DNA of 64,000 nucleotides from Saccharum officinarum (Eukaryota; Streptophyta; Magnoliopsida; Poales; Poaceae). Below the pieces are notes generated by a model. The model ran no database searches. It was not told where the DNA came from and worked only from the letters and a program-made list of their open reading frames with translations. Location: the NCBI GenBank assembly GCA_020631735.1, contig CM036168.1:101204036-101268035 (forward strand). Reading direction: 5' to 3'. Both the position numbers and the translations under genes were made by a program. Position 1 is the stretch's first letter; each line of letters begins with the position of its first letter. Of the stretch, positions 33,223-44,364 are shown in pieces.

Positions 33223-34788
33223 TTATGAACTTCTCAACTTAAGGTCCTTTTCCTTGATGAGCTCAAGTAGAGTGGAGTGGGCTTCCTTAAGCCTAGTGTG
33301 AGCAATTTCAAGATCCTCGTGGTCTTCCTTTAGACACTCACGAGAAGCCTCTAGCTCATCAAAGGATTTCCTAAGAGCTTTGAGCTCTTGTTCAATTCCT
33401 TTGCACTCCTTAGTCTTTTTGAGAGCAACAAGCTCCTCCATCAAGGCATCATTTTCATTGCTCTTGGCAATGAGCTCTTGTTCCAAGATTTTGTATTTCT
33501 TGGTTGTCCTCTTGTAGCCCTTGCTCATTTGATCTATTATGCCTAATAGATCATCCTTGGAGTAGTCCTCATCCTCCTCATCATCACTCCTACAATCATC
33601 ACTAGCACAAGAGTCATCATCACTATCATCATGTTTTACCTTGGTAGGCTTGGCCATAAGGCATGTTGATGTAGTGTCAAAGATAGATGGCTTGTTGGAG
33701 AGGACGATGTTTGCAGTGGCTCGTCGAGTGATCCTCTCATCGTCACTAGAGCTTTCATCATCATCACTATCGGAGTTGTCACTATCCCAAGTGACTACAT
33801 AACCAACACCCTTCTTCTTCTTGTTGAAAGTGAAGCTCTTCTTTGCTTTCTTCTCCTTCTTGTTCTTCTTCAACTTTAACTCCCCATCATGATATCTTTT
33901 GTCTTCATAGGGGCACTTTGTCACTACATGATCGGGGCTATTGCAATTGTAGCAAAGCACCTCCTTTGCCTTCATGAAGTCCCTTCTCTTTCTTGCACCA
34001 TAGCCTTTCTTCTTCATGAACCGACCCATCTTTTGCACTAGAAGGGCCATGATCTCATCATCAAATGGATCATCATCATCATCATCAACCTTGCTCTTGC
34101 CCTTAGAGGATGAAGCCTTGAATGCAATGGGCTTCTCTTGCTTGACCTTGGTTTCCTTCTTCTCTTCTACCTCATCTTCATCATCATTGTATTGGGCATC
34201 GGTCATTATATCTCCAAGCACATCGGTTGGTTTGACCTTGTCCAATCCCTCTCTAAAGATCATTCTTCTCAAGGTGGCAAACTTCTTGGGTAAGCACATC
34301 AAGAACTTGTGTGAGAAGTCCTTGTCCTCAACCTTCTTCCCAAGCCCCTTGAGATCATTGATAATGACTTGGAGCCTATAGAACATCTCCGGGATGGATT
34401 CATCATCCTTCATCTTGAATGTGGAGAACTTGTCCTTGAGCATATATAGTTTGGCACTTTTTACCGTTGAAGTGCCTTCATATGTTTCTTCAAGCCTTAT
34501 CCAAAGCTCATTTGCCTTTTCAAGATCTTTGATTTGCTCAAATACTTTATCATCAATGGCATGAAAGAATGTGTCAAGTGCCGCCGTATTGCATTGTTTG
34601 TTGATGCGGTCATTGGGAGTGAGGTTTTCCTCATCAAGAATGACGTATCCTTCTTTGGTCACATCCCAAACCTTCTCATGTATATTGCCTAGATATTGCT
34701 TCATCTTCCTTTTCTAATGATCAAAGGAAGAGACACCATCAAAGAATGGAGGCTTGCCATTAACATGATTGAACATAACTTGAGCCAT
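33223..34788 (-). pseudogene. gag of the SIRE/Maximus-type element, stop at codon 25
   Basis: ATG at 34788 (MAQVMFNHVNGKPPFFDG), an in-frame TAG at 34716-34714, then 493 open codons from 34704. It has a UBN2/gag capsid region (DKVFEQIKDLEKANELWIRL, FYRLQVIINDLKGLG), Asp-rich linkers, a zinc knuckle CYNCNSPDHVVTKC, Lys-rich blocks, and a long C-terminal coiled coil (EQELKALRKSFDELEAS). The frame ends at 33223; a second knuckle (CNRCKQVGHLEINC) follows in a separate frame near 32860. Confidence 0.85.
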
Positions 34789-34828
34789 CTTACACCGAGG
34801 TTGTTAAGCCTTACAAACGGTGACCACG

Positions 34829-34840
34829 GCTCTGATACCA
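34829..34840 (-). promoter_or_regulatory. Primer binding site of the SIRE/Maximus-type element (tRNA-iMet)
   Basis: The minus strand reads TGGTATCAGAGC, the exact plant tRNA-iMet type, two bases after the LTR. Confidence 0.92.
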
Positions 34841-34842
34841 CT

Positions 34843-36827
34843 TGAAAGGTCTTGATGCCTAGAGGGGGGTGAATAGCCTATTAAAGATTTCTACAACGAC
34901 AAGCTAAACAAGTTTATCAATATAACAAATAGCGAGATGCGAGTTTTGCTTAGCCTATGGGTGTTTGCAAGCCACCTATCCAATTCACAATTCTAGTATT
35001 TGCACTCAACCGCACAAGTCAAACCGAGAAGGTAAGTACAACTACAACTAGCAAGCTACACAAGAGAACTACTCTAGCTAAGCTAACTAGCTAGCAAAGA
35101 TAACTAAGAAATTAATACAAGAGAGATAGGAGGGTATCACCGAGGGGCGAAGTATTGAGCAAACCAATATGATCAACAATGAATACCAAGATAACCAAAC
35201 ACCGGGATCAATCAATCACAATATGAAAGTGATGACACGAAGATTTATCCCGAGGTTCACGTGCTTGCCGGCACGCTAGTCCCCGTTGTGTCCCTCTTCA
35301 CCACGTGGTTCGGTGGCTAATCGGTCTCACACCGAGCCTCTCAAAAGGCACCACAAGAACCTACCAAATGGCAAAAGGTTGCAATGACACGAGCAATATA
35401 CTAACGTTGCCTTTGGCGCTTCGTCGAGGTAGGCACAAACCCCTCACAATCACCGGAGGTGGCCAAGAACAATCACCAACTCTTGCCAACGCCTCCAAGC
35501 TGCTCCAAGCCGTCTAGGTGGCGGCAACCACCAAGAGAAACAAGAATCCCGCAGCAAATCAACCACCAAGTGCCAACTAGATGCAATCTCACAATATAAA
35601 TGCACTTGGATCACTCAATCTCAGTTCGAATATGCAAAGAAGCAAGAGAGATGAGTGGGAGGGGAGTTGCTTAGCTCAAAGTGCTCACAAGTATGTCAAA
35701 TGTTCAAGAGAGAGAGAGCCTTGAGCCGGCCAACGAGTATTTATAGACGTACCCCTTCGAATATAGCCGTTAGAAACTTAAACAGCCGAAATCGGGCTGA
35801 CCGGACGCGCTGGTCCAACTGACCGGACGCGCCGGTCGCCCAACGGCTAACTCGTGAAGTACTGACCGGACGCGCTGGTCCAAACGACCGGACGCGCTGG
35901 TCGCCCAACGGCTAACTGCGAAGCAACGACCGGACGCGCTGGTCCAACTGACCGGACTCGCCGGGAACGACCGGACGCGCTGGTCCCGTGAAGGACCGGA
36001 CGCGCTGGTCGCCTAAGCAGCGCTCAACGAAATAGTGACCGGACGCGCTGAAGAAAATGACCGGACGCGACAATGACAGCGTCCGGTTAGAGTCCAGTAA
36101 GCTCCTTGAACGACCGGACGCGTTCGATCATCAGTGACCGGACGCGCCTCGCGTCCGATCATCGAACTGAAAAACACGCAGACACTGAACACTGACCGGA
36201 CGCGTCCGGTCATGCAAGGACCGCGTCCGGTTCAGCGTCCGGTTCAGCGTCCGGTCACCTCTGTGACCTCCGTTCCTTTTCCGGACTTCCGGCGTAGTGG
36301 AAAAAAATCGTTTCAACTTCTCGAAAACGCCTGAATCCCGCCTCGCAAGCTCGGCGGGAGGGAGAGAGAGGAACCAAACCCTCTCTACCGCTCAAACTCC
36401 GCCGCCGTCGCAAATGTGCTAACATCACCAAGTGATCTCGTCATGTGTGAGTGTGTTAGCATTTTCACAATCATTTTTCGAGGCGATATTAGTTCTATCC
36501 AAATGCATATGATCATGAAATGCACATCTAGAGGCACTTAGGAGTTCAATATCCGCGTCATTCCCCTCTTTATAGTACGGCTATCTATCCTATAATGTAA
36601 CCATACCCACTAGGTGTCTTGGTTACTAAAACACAACCCTTAAGCATATACCTTTGCCTTGATCACGTAGGGTTGCGTCCAAATCCAAGTGTGGCCATCA
36701 TGATCACCATGTCCATCTTGTCACCAACCTTGGAGTGTACTAATCCTCATATGCTACATACAACTTAGGCATGGGATTAGTACTTAGGCATTGTCACTAA
36801 TTACCAACACCAAACATAGGACTTTCA
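34843..36827 (-). repeat. 5' LTR of the SIRE/Maximus-type element (1985 bp)
   Basis: Termini TGAAAG and CTTTCA are inverted repeats and the PBS lies next to it. A minus-strand TATA box, TATAAATAC, is at 35745-35737. The U3 side carries a cluster of CCGGACGCG motifs. Confidence 0.85.
35798..36262. repeat. Cluster of CCGGACGCG motifs in the copia LTR
   Basis: I count twelve exact CCGGACGCG copies on the plus strand plus several inverted GCGTCCGG copies within about 465 bp. Many sit in a longer unit GACCGGACGCGCTGGTCC. The cluster lies directly upstream, in element sense, of the LTR TATA box. Confidence 0.85.
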
Positions 36828-39473
36828 ACCTGGTCCACACGAACCAGGGCAGCGACGACGTTCGCCGCTGGTTCGAAGCCCTCGAGGTGGTCCTCGTAGT
36901 CTCCCAGCCCCTCCCCCGTCGGGAAGCCGTCAACGTCCTAGAACTCCATGTCGGTGGCCGCCTGGGCCATCGTAAGCGCAACAGCCGCTCCTCGATAGAC
37001 GCCGCGCTCGATTGCCGCCCGAATCAGCGCCCGTGCACTGAGGAGGCGCTCCTCCCGGCACCCTGCTGGAGCATGCACGAAGTCTGCCAGTACGTCAGTG
37101 GCGCTGCGGAGGGACTCCATCTCTGCGAGCAGCTCTGCTCAAAACAAATGCCAAACATCAGACATCACATCGGCCAAAAAACAAGACGAGGAGACGGAAG
37201 TTCGCTCACCTGCACACCGACAATCAAATTCCGTTCGCTGTGAATGGGCGAGCGCCGCCTCCTCCTCTAGAGAAGTCACCACCGCCTTGACGGTAGCCAA
37301 CTCCTCCTAGGCCTCCTGGAGCAGGGTAGGAACACCCCAGGTCACCGCGTTCTAGGCTTGCCCGTACCCGGACGTGGAGGCGACGCCAGGATTAAGGCGA
37401 CAGTGGCGGGAGGGCGCCCCATCCCCCTCTCCCGGCGTGCCCACGCAGGAACCCCTGGAAGAGTCGCCGTGCTCCATGACGATGGCTAAGGTGGCAAAGA
37501 AAGACTGAAAGCAAAGACAGTGAAAGGGAGATGCTAGGGTCGGGCACCACGGCTCGGGTTATAAAGGGCCCTAGGGAGGCCTCTCGACTCCCGTGGCATT
37601 CAATACGTCGCCCAACTGCCCCACTCGCCCCGAGCAAGCCGCGTCGGTCTCACGCCACACCCTGAGAAGACGAACCGTTCTCGCAAACGGTTCACTGTCC
37701 ATTTAATCATGGCAAGTGAGTCATGTACAGGTCAATCGACTGGGCGCCAGTCACCCAACTCCCCACGAACGCGAAAAAATGGGCACCTCCCCACCTTCCC
37801 ACGCGCTGGACACGAAGCGTCACAACAGCAACTGCCCGGCGTGACCCCTCGTCTTCCCCAGGCAGGCTCACTCGCCTGACTCAAAGCCCTTGAAGGGATA
37901 ACTCATCCCTCCAAAGCCTCGGAGGCTACACTCGGCGAGTGCGCTCGCGCGCACCCACTGGACAGTTTCCTAAAAAAACAAAAAAACTACAATGAGCCCA
38001 AATGGGATGACGAGGGCCCACGCATACCCCTCTATTCTGCTAAAGAACGCAAGGGATAACGATACGACAGCATAAAGGCCACCCGGTCGGACCCTTGCAA
38101 CGCGCAGGGGCTCGGGGGCTTCTTCCGCATCCCGACCTAGCGAATGGCCAAAGCCACAGGCTCGGGGGCTTCTCGCACGCCCCGCGGTGATGCGAAAAAC
38201 ACCATGCTCGCTCAATTAAAGCCCTTGAAGAGATAACTCATCCCTCCAAGGCCTCGGGGGTTACACCCCCGGGTGCGCTCGTGCGCACCCACCAGATAGT
38301 CTCCTTCAAACACAAAAAAATCAAAGGTTACCCACGGTCGCTTGTTCTCAAGCTCTGAAGGAGTGCTCCACTCCTCCACAGGCTCGGGGGCTACTGTCGG
38401 GTATCAAAATACTAGGTTACCCAATAGACGGTCAAATATGGCATCCTGTACGATCGATAAAGCCCCATCGTAGGAGCCCTAGTAAATCCAACCCACCAAA
38501 AGCGCGGACAGCATATCAGTCGCTTACGGAACGACAAACCCCATCCACCCGAGCCTTACGGAAAGGTATCGGGCAAGGCAGGCGCCTCGGGCGGCATTTT
38601 TCCGCCTCGCCCGAGCCCCCGTGACGTCATCAAAGTGCCCGACCCCCTCAGCTTACTTCCGCCTCGCCCGAGGGACACGTGGAATCCTCTGGCAGGATGG
38701 TGAGCCACGGGGGCCCCAAACCGCGGCACTCGCTCCTGCCGATGGGACGAACGTGACCATGCACAGTCAACAGGAACACGGGAACCATGCCCTGACCTAA
38801 CATGGCCCCGGTCATTCCACCACGATGACATCCATACCTCTACAGCAATGGGGGTAACGACCACATACCACCTAACCCCCTCTCTACGTAAATCTGGGAG
38901 CCCATGTCGCCCGTCCTCAACGGCACAGAGGCACACATGACAAAGCATGACTACAGCACGCAGCACCAGCAGACGGAGAGGCCAAAAGATCAACGTCTGT
39001 TGCATCTCTGCGCTACAGGAAAATTGTTCCCACCGGATAAGGAGAAAGACGGCCACACCCGAGGCCACCTTTTTGTTTTTCTCTTTCATTTTTACCTCTT
39101 TACCACGAATGTAACCCGAGCTCTCTCCTTAGAAGCTATAAAAGGGGAGACAGGGGCCACATCTAGGGCAAGCAATCAGGCAACAACACATAGATCGAAC
39201 CAGATAGAGTTTACCTTGCTGAGACATCAACACACACCACCCCTCGCAAGAAACCTGGGATCCGCTCCCTCTCTCAAAAGCTTGTAAACCCCTATTACGA
39301 GCACTCCGGTGCAAGACAACACGAGCAGCAGTAAAACCCACTGGACGTAGGGCTGTTCATACCCGAACCAGTATACATATTTGTGTCCGCTTTGCACACC
39401 ATCCAGGCCTAGATGCGCATATACAAATTTACTCGTCGCTCTGTTTAGACCTCTAGTTCTCTAGGCACCGACA
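36828..39473 (+). mobile_element. 3' part of a Tat-like Ty3/gypsy element (antisense-frame remnant, PPT, 3' LTR)
   Basis: The LTR is 38395-39473 (TGTCGGGTATC to CACCGACA, 1079 bp), preceded by the purine-rich CTCGGGGGCTAC tract (38383-38394). TATAAAAGG is at 39137-39145 on the plus strand. 36828-37480 on the minus strand encodes a decayed coiled-coil peptide (MEHGDSSRGS, EELATVKAVVTSLEEEAA) with in-frame stops, fitting the antisense frame of Tat elements. The left part is cut by the copia LTR at 36827. Confidence 0.75.
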
Positions 39474-40117
39474 AGTCACAAAAGGTAAAGAGCAGCTATA
39501 TACAGGAGAAATAATTTATGGTGAATCTGGATTTATCTTGTAACAATCTTACTGGAGAGGTACCTGAAGAGATCTGCACTCTTGTTGCACTGAATAACTT
39601 CAACTTGTCATGGAATGCTTTAAGTGGAGAAATTCCTAGAAAAATCAGTGACTTGGCACAAGTAGAGTCCCTCGACCTATCACACAATGAGCTTTCCGGT
39701 GAAATCCCCACAAGCTTATCAGCTCTCACGTATTTGAGCCACTTGAACCTGTCATATAACAATATATCAGGAAAGATACCATCTGGAAATCAACTGCAAG
39801 TCCTCAATGATCAGGCATCAATCTATGTCGGAAACCCAGGTCTCTGCGTTCCTCCTCTCACAAAGAAATGTCTTGAAACTAGCTTGATCCCTGTTGCTCC
39901 AAAAGATCAAAAGGATGGAAGCGATAATGCTTTCCTTCTCCTCAGCATGAGGTCCGGATTGGTGATAGGGCTCTGGACAGTATTCTGCATCCTCTTGTTC
40001 AAGACCAAATGGAGAATTGTTTGCTTCACATTCTATGATAAATTGTATGACTGGGTTTATGAGCAAGCAGCTGTTGGCTCGGCTTCCCTGTCAAGAAAAA
40101 TGGATACCAGGAGCTGA
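39474..40117 (+). pseudogene. LRR receptor-like protein, 3' fragment cut by the Tat LTR
   Basis: The sequence right after the LTR reads as the C-terminal part of an LRR receptor-like protein. From ATG 39518, 199 codons are open: four LRRs (MVNLDLSCNNLTGEVPEEIC, LSWNALSGEIP, LSHNELSGEIP, LSYNNISGKIP), the LRR cap (NPGLCVPPLTKKC), an acidic juxtamembrane spacer, one membrane segment (SGLVIGLWTVFCILLF) and a short basic cytoplasmic tail without kinase. Such proteins sense pathogen molecules at the plasma membrane. Upstream of 39518 the expected residues (TKGKEQLYTGEIIY) are in another frame, consistent with a 2-bp loss near 39517. The N-terminal half is not in the window. Confidence 0.85.
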
Positions 40118-40863
40118 TATCAGATTATCAGAATCAACTACTCGTCACGTTTCTCCTTACTTAATGTTGTGATTTTGAATAATGTAATCTACATCTATTG
40201 TTCAAAAAAAATAAGCGTGTTTATATAAATAAGAAATGATCTGCGAGAGTGGTATATGGCTTCACCTTTGGCATGTTCATGTCTTTGAATTAACTAATCT
40301 ACTAGAAAGACAGGAGAAGCTTTGCAGCGCCCTCCGTTGAGCAGGCCAGCTGCCCAACCCATTGTATTTGTAAATTGTAAATGAATGCAGCTGTTGATCC
40401 AGATTGAGGAGCAGTGTGGCCCTATTGTTGGTTTGTTGGACACTGGAATAGATTGAAACATAAAACCAGACTGTTCACATGTATAAACAAGTGCATTATG
40501 AGCTACATATCCAGTATTTTCTCAAGCTGCGCAATGGTGAATGGAGTCACCTTTGAGAATTCCTTGATGTAAACCTCACTGCAATGGCAAAACAAAATCA
40601 ATTTTAGATGAGCATAAACAAGGTCTGATAATTGGATATATAGGAAATCATTGGAGTGCATTTGTAGTTTGCGGTACAGAAACCATAAGTTCTGTCTTAC
40701 CATTGCTCCATCCTGAAATGAAAGATAAAATATTTGTAACTGGGTCTTTCTGGATTGTATAAGCAAGACCAACAGCACTACTCCTACATCTAGTGGTATA
40801 GACTCCTGTTCAAGTAACAATGATAATATGCTTCATAAGCTCCACCAGGCTCTCAGATGAAGC
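40118..40863. other. 3' flank of the LRR fragment and a possible terminal exon of an unknown gene
   Basis: On the minus strand, 40578-40504 follows a good acceptor (TTGCCATTGCAG) and encodes EVYIKEFSKVTPFTIAQLEKILDM before a TAG when the short exon-like GATGGAGCAATG at about 40713-40702 (between CAG and GTAAG) is placed upstream in phase. I do not recognise the protein. It may be a pseudogene end. Confidence 0.3.
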
Positions 40864-41162
40864 ATATGAGAATGTCTCCTTTGAGCTGTAAATTTGCATA
40901 CAGTCAATACTAAGATGTGAACATTTCATATTAGCTACAACATCTGGTTGCATACAGTGCTTACCAAAAACATCATGGCATATCTGATGGCTAAAAAGGG
41001 GCACTGAAGTATATGAGCATGTCTCCTCTGATCTGTACATTTGCATTATACATTCAATACTGAGATGTGAGCAATTCATATTAGTTTCAACATCTGGCCG
41101 CATACAATGCTTACCAAAAACACCATGGTATATCCGATGGTTAAAAAGGGGCACTGAATATG
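40864..41162. repeat. Diverged 147-bp tandem duplication
   Basis: Two units, near 40868 and 41015, share GTCTCCT, AACATCTGG, TGCATACA/CGCATACA, GCTTACCAAAAACA and CTAAAAAGGGGCACTGAA in the same order. Many substitutions show it is old. Confidence 0.85.
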
Positions 41163-42579
41163 TGTGATACAACACTAATTGTCTTCATGGCTTTGGCAGG
41201 CTAAATCAATATGCTGGAAAGCAGCATGTCTTCGGGAATTGAAACCATTGCTAATCCAAATCAACTCACACAATAACCAATTTTCAGGAAATCAAACTTG
41301 TGAAACTTGCAGATTTCGCTCCAAAGAATCATGTAACTTGCATAGAGAACTTTGCAAAATCTATCACGTGCATCAATGTTTAGCATGTAAACCTTTTAAC
41401 ACAAAATTAGAGCAAGCGGGGCATTTTGTCGAACACATTGCAGGCAGTGGTGGAGGCAACGCCAGATAAGGGAATCGCAAACGTTGATTTACGGCACAGA
41501 GGCTGTGGGCTGTGGCTATAGCTACATCTCGCTCTCCGGCATCGTCTCGTGGTGAGGATGGAGTACCCAGCGTGGCTGCATGGACTCGCCGACGGATACA
41601 GGAGCAGTAGCGGCGCGGCGGCAAGCGATGCCACGGTAGCCACTGCCTCCGTCGTAGATGCGCTGGACACCACCGCCTCCGCCACTGCGGCCAGACCCAG
41701 CCCTGTGCAGCAGCAGCACCAAACGGCATTAATCTGCTGCCTGGAACGAAGAGGCGCACGACCGCTCGTCTCTATAGCCGCAGTAGCAAAAGCTCGAGCA
41801 CCTTCTTGCCAGCGCCTCTACCGAGCTCACACGCTCAATCATCACGTATAGCTTACTAATAGATTTATATATATTTAACAAACATAAAAAAAGATCTATA
41901 ATTAAATTATACATGATCTAACGAGTATAAAATTTTTACTACAGTTTAAATATGTAATAATTAGTTTACCATAAAAATTTCACCATAATTGGACTATAGA
42001 AACTGCACATATTAATTATTCCATTTAATTACAGAAAATCATAAATCTAAAGCTACAGAAAAATAGGTTTTCGCGAAAGTTGAGGAAGATAACGTGAACT
42101 TTTTCCCTTACAAAGAGGAAGGAAGTGATCTGCTAAGCCCATGCGGCATGCGCCCACGGCCCACGCCAGTTGCCTACGCCGTCGTCGCCGGTGGCCCGCG
42201 GCCCCGCGTCGTGTCGTGACGTCCAGGGACGATGGAGTTTCCTCACGAATCACGATTCGCAGTCGATACGCATCAGACGGACCACGCAGGATCACGGGTT
42301 ATCGGGTGACACGGATATCCTACCGCTCGAGAATCCAAGCTGATCTTTCCCTTATAACATTAAAAATTTAACGTCGTTGTCCGTGTTTTTTTTTCGGTTT
42401 CTTCCTGTTAGAAATTGCTTTCGTTGGACTGCATACAAGAGAGACACAGAGTTGGGAGGAAGAGTGAGTCACTTTCTGTATTTTACTTTCATCTCATCGA
42501 GTTACAGCCGAGAAAAAGGACCTCCTATATATTGGATAAAAACCCTAACTATTTTCAGTGTGTGAAATGCTTTCTCCTT
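41163..42579. other. Intergenic DNA with a GC-rich patch of unknown nature
   Basis: 41380-41830 is GC-rich with open frames on both strands (plus strand from 41549, with a product starting MVRMEYPAWLHGLADGYRSS). I recognise no family. 41860-42060 is AT-rich. No gene call made. Confidence 0.35.
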
Positions 42580-42752
42580 CTCTCAATAAATTCTGGCCAC
42601 AATTTCAAAGTCTATTCATATCTCATTTAGACTTTGATTTACAACACTTCTCCTTGACCGAATTTCCTCTCAATAAATTATGGACACCATTTCAAAGTCT
42701 GTTCATACCTCTTTTAGACTTTGATTTACAACACTTACGTGTCCCGTACTTT
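42580..42752. repeat. 87-bp tandem duplication
   Basis: Copies at 42580 and 42667 both start CTCTCAATAAATT and end TTTAGACTTTGATTTACAACACTT, with scattered differences. Confidence 0.88.
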
Positions 42753-42879
42753 TTATGGTCCATGTTTTTTTTCGTTTCTTCCTTGTCCGGTTCCTTTTTT
42801 TTAAGCCTCAACGCACTAACTCACACCAGCACACACACAACTCGCATATACACCCTTAATGCGTAAGCTAGATCTACAC

Positions 42880-43091
42880 CTATACGAAAATATTTACACG
42901 TGACTGAGAGGTATCTGAACTCTCCAAGACTTCGCAGGTATCGAACCCGTGAGGCGCACATGATTCGTCTTGGATAGGGATCGAACCCGTGAGGCGCGCA
43001 GCGCGCAGGATTCGTCCCAGCCAGGGATGGAGCCCGCGAGCGGTCGCTCCCGCACCTGGGAAGCGGACCAACTGAGCTATAGCTCGGTCCT
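42880..43091 (-). mobile_element. tRNA-derived SINE (or fragment)
   Basis: The minus strand begins GGACCGAGCTATAGCTCAGTTGG, containing a pol III A box (TATAGCTCAGTTGG). It continues with B-box-like GGTTCGATCCC and GGTTCGATACC, the latter two within a short duplicated segment (CGAACCCGTGAGGCGC twice on the plus strand). It does not fold as a full tRNA. Confidence 0.55.
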
Positions 43092-43717
43092 CATTCGTGT
43101 CCTCTCTTTGGTGTTTCTTAGTGACGGCCGCCGGTGGTCCTCAAAAAACATGAGAATAGTTGAGAAATTATATATCTTATTAAACTTAAATAATAATAAC
43201 TAATCTTACAATAATAAATATGCACACTACTCTATTATAAATTGGATTGTTCGGTCCTAGACAATCATATAACATGAGTCAATACATCTCAGGACCTGTT
43301 TAGGTTAATCGGAACGTGAGGTTTGTCCAGTCTAGCATGAGCGCTCTAGAATGTGCTCGTCCGATACTTTTTTTTTTGGAATGGCCTGGTCCACCATGAT
43401 TGCCTTTAATTAACACTATGCAGAATCATCCAATGACGAACTGTGCGACTCCACGTCACAAACCAAACAACATTCTTAGCATCGGTCATAGGATCGGATG
43501 ATTCCGGAGCACTTGGTGCCCCAAACCAAACACGTCATCCTTAAGGAGATAAACGCGACTTGGTCTACAAAGTTCGAACCCACATTGCAATACTCATAGT
43601 CTGAAATACTTGCAGTGCTACCACCATCCAAACAGTCCTTTTCAAACTCACTTTTGTCTGAATTGGCCATTTTATTTTTCATTTTCAGTCACGGTTCCAT
43701 TGAGCTGGTTTCCATTG
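43092..43717. other. Intergenic DNA, no supported gene
   Basis: AT-rich, then 43293-43530 has ends (CCTGTTTAGGTT and AAACCAAACACG) that might be another MITE, but the repeats are too imperfect to call. Confidence 0.3.
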
Positions 43718-43994
43718 GCTTGTTCAGTTACTCTAAAACTCCTGAATTTAGCACTATAAAAAAAAGATTCCCCGTCACATCAAACTTCTGGTACATACAT
43801 GAAGTACTAAATGTAGACGAAATAAAAAAACTAATTGCACAGTTTAATTGTAATTTACGAGACGAACGTTTTGAGCCTAATTAGTCAATGGTCGGATAAT
43901 TATTACCAAATACAAATAAAAATACTACAGTGCGCTACAGTACCCAATAGCGAATTTGGCACTACCAAATTCGGCCAACTAAACGTGGCCCTAG
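43718..43994 (-). mobile_element. MITE, family A copy 5, inverted
   Basis: Carries the family core in reverse (TTTTGAGCCTAATTAGTCAA) and ends CAACTAAACGTGGCCCTAG, the inverted counterpart of the GGGCC..GTTTAGTT start in other copies. Confidence 0.7.
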
Positions 43995-44364
43995 TATACT
44001 ACCAACCACCTGATCCGAGACACAAGAGGGAGCCTGGAGCCTGATGACATGATCTGGTGCTCTTGCTCCAGGTCAACTCACAGTGATTCTGGGAATCTGA
44101 GATCGAAGCATCCACCTCGTGATCCGCAGTACCATCATCGTGTTTGTTTACGCTTGGCCTGATCCAGTCGCGAGTGCGTGCCCACAAGCCACGATCCTCC
44201 TTATCTCACCTAATAATTTCTCGGTTCGCGCAATTCTCAAATCTCACCCGTCGCCCAGAAGCAAACCAAGAAGCAGAACAAAGTACTACAACTGCTGGTA
44301 CCCACCGCAGCCGCACCTACCACTAGTCCACTACCAAGAAGTGGAGAGAGGAAAGCCCGGAACG

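Larger units (their letters stand above)
29956..36827 (-). mobile_element. Decayed SIRE/Maximus-type Ty1/copia element (minus), 3' end lost in gap
   Basis: The order on the minus strand is LTR (34843-36827), PBS, gag, GAG-pre-integrase, integrase, then RT, typical for Ty1/copia. The large coiled-coil gag with zinc knuckles and 2-kb LTR suggest the SIRE/Maximus lineage (inference). RNase H and the 3' LTR are not seen. Confidence 0.85.

Noticed and set aside
35798..36262. CRISPR-like array
   Set aside because: A plant LTR; the spacing is irregular, the motif is short and occurs in both directions.
41549..41851. A small Ala-rich protein gene (plus strand)
   Set aside because: Open and GC-rich but no homology I recognise, no clear splice or regulatory context; left as an unassigned patch.
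43007..43091. A functional tRNA gene on the minus strand
   Set aside because: The A and B boxes are present but the sequence has no complete cloverleaf and several B-box copies; a SINE fits better.
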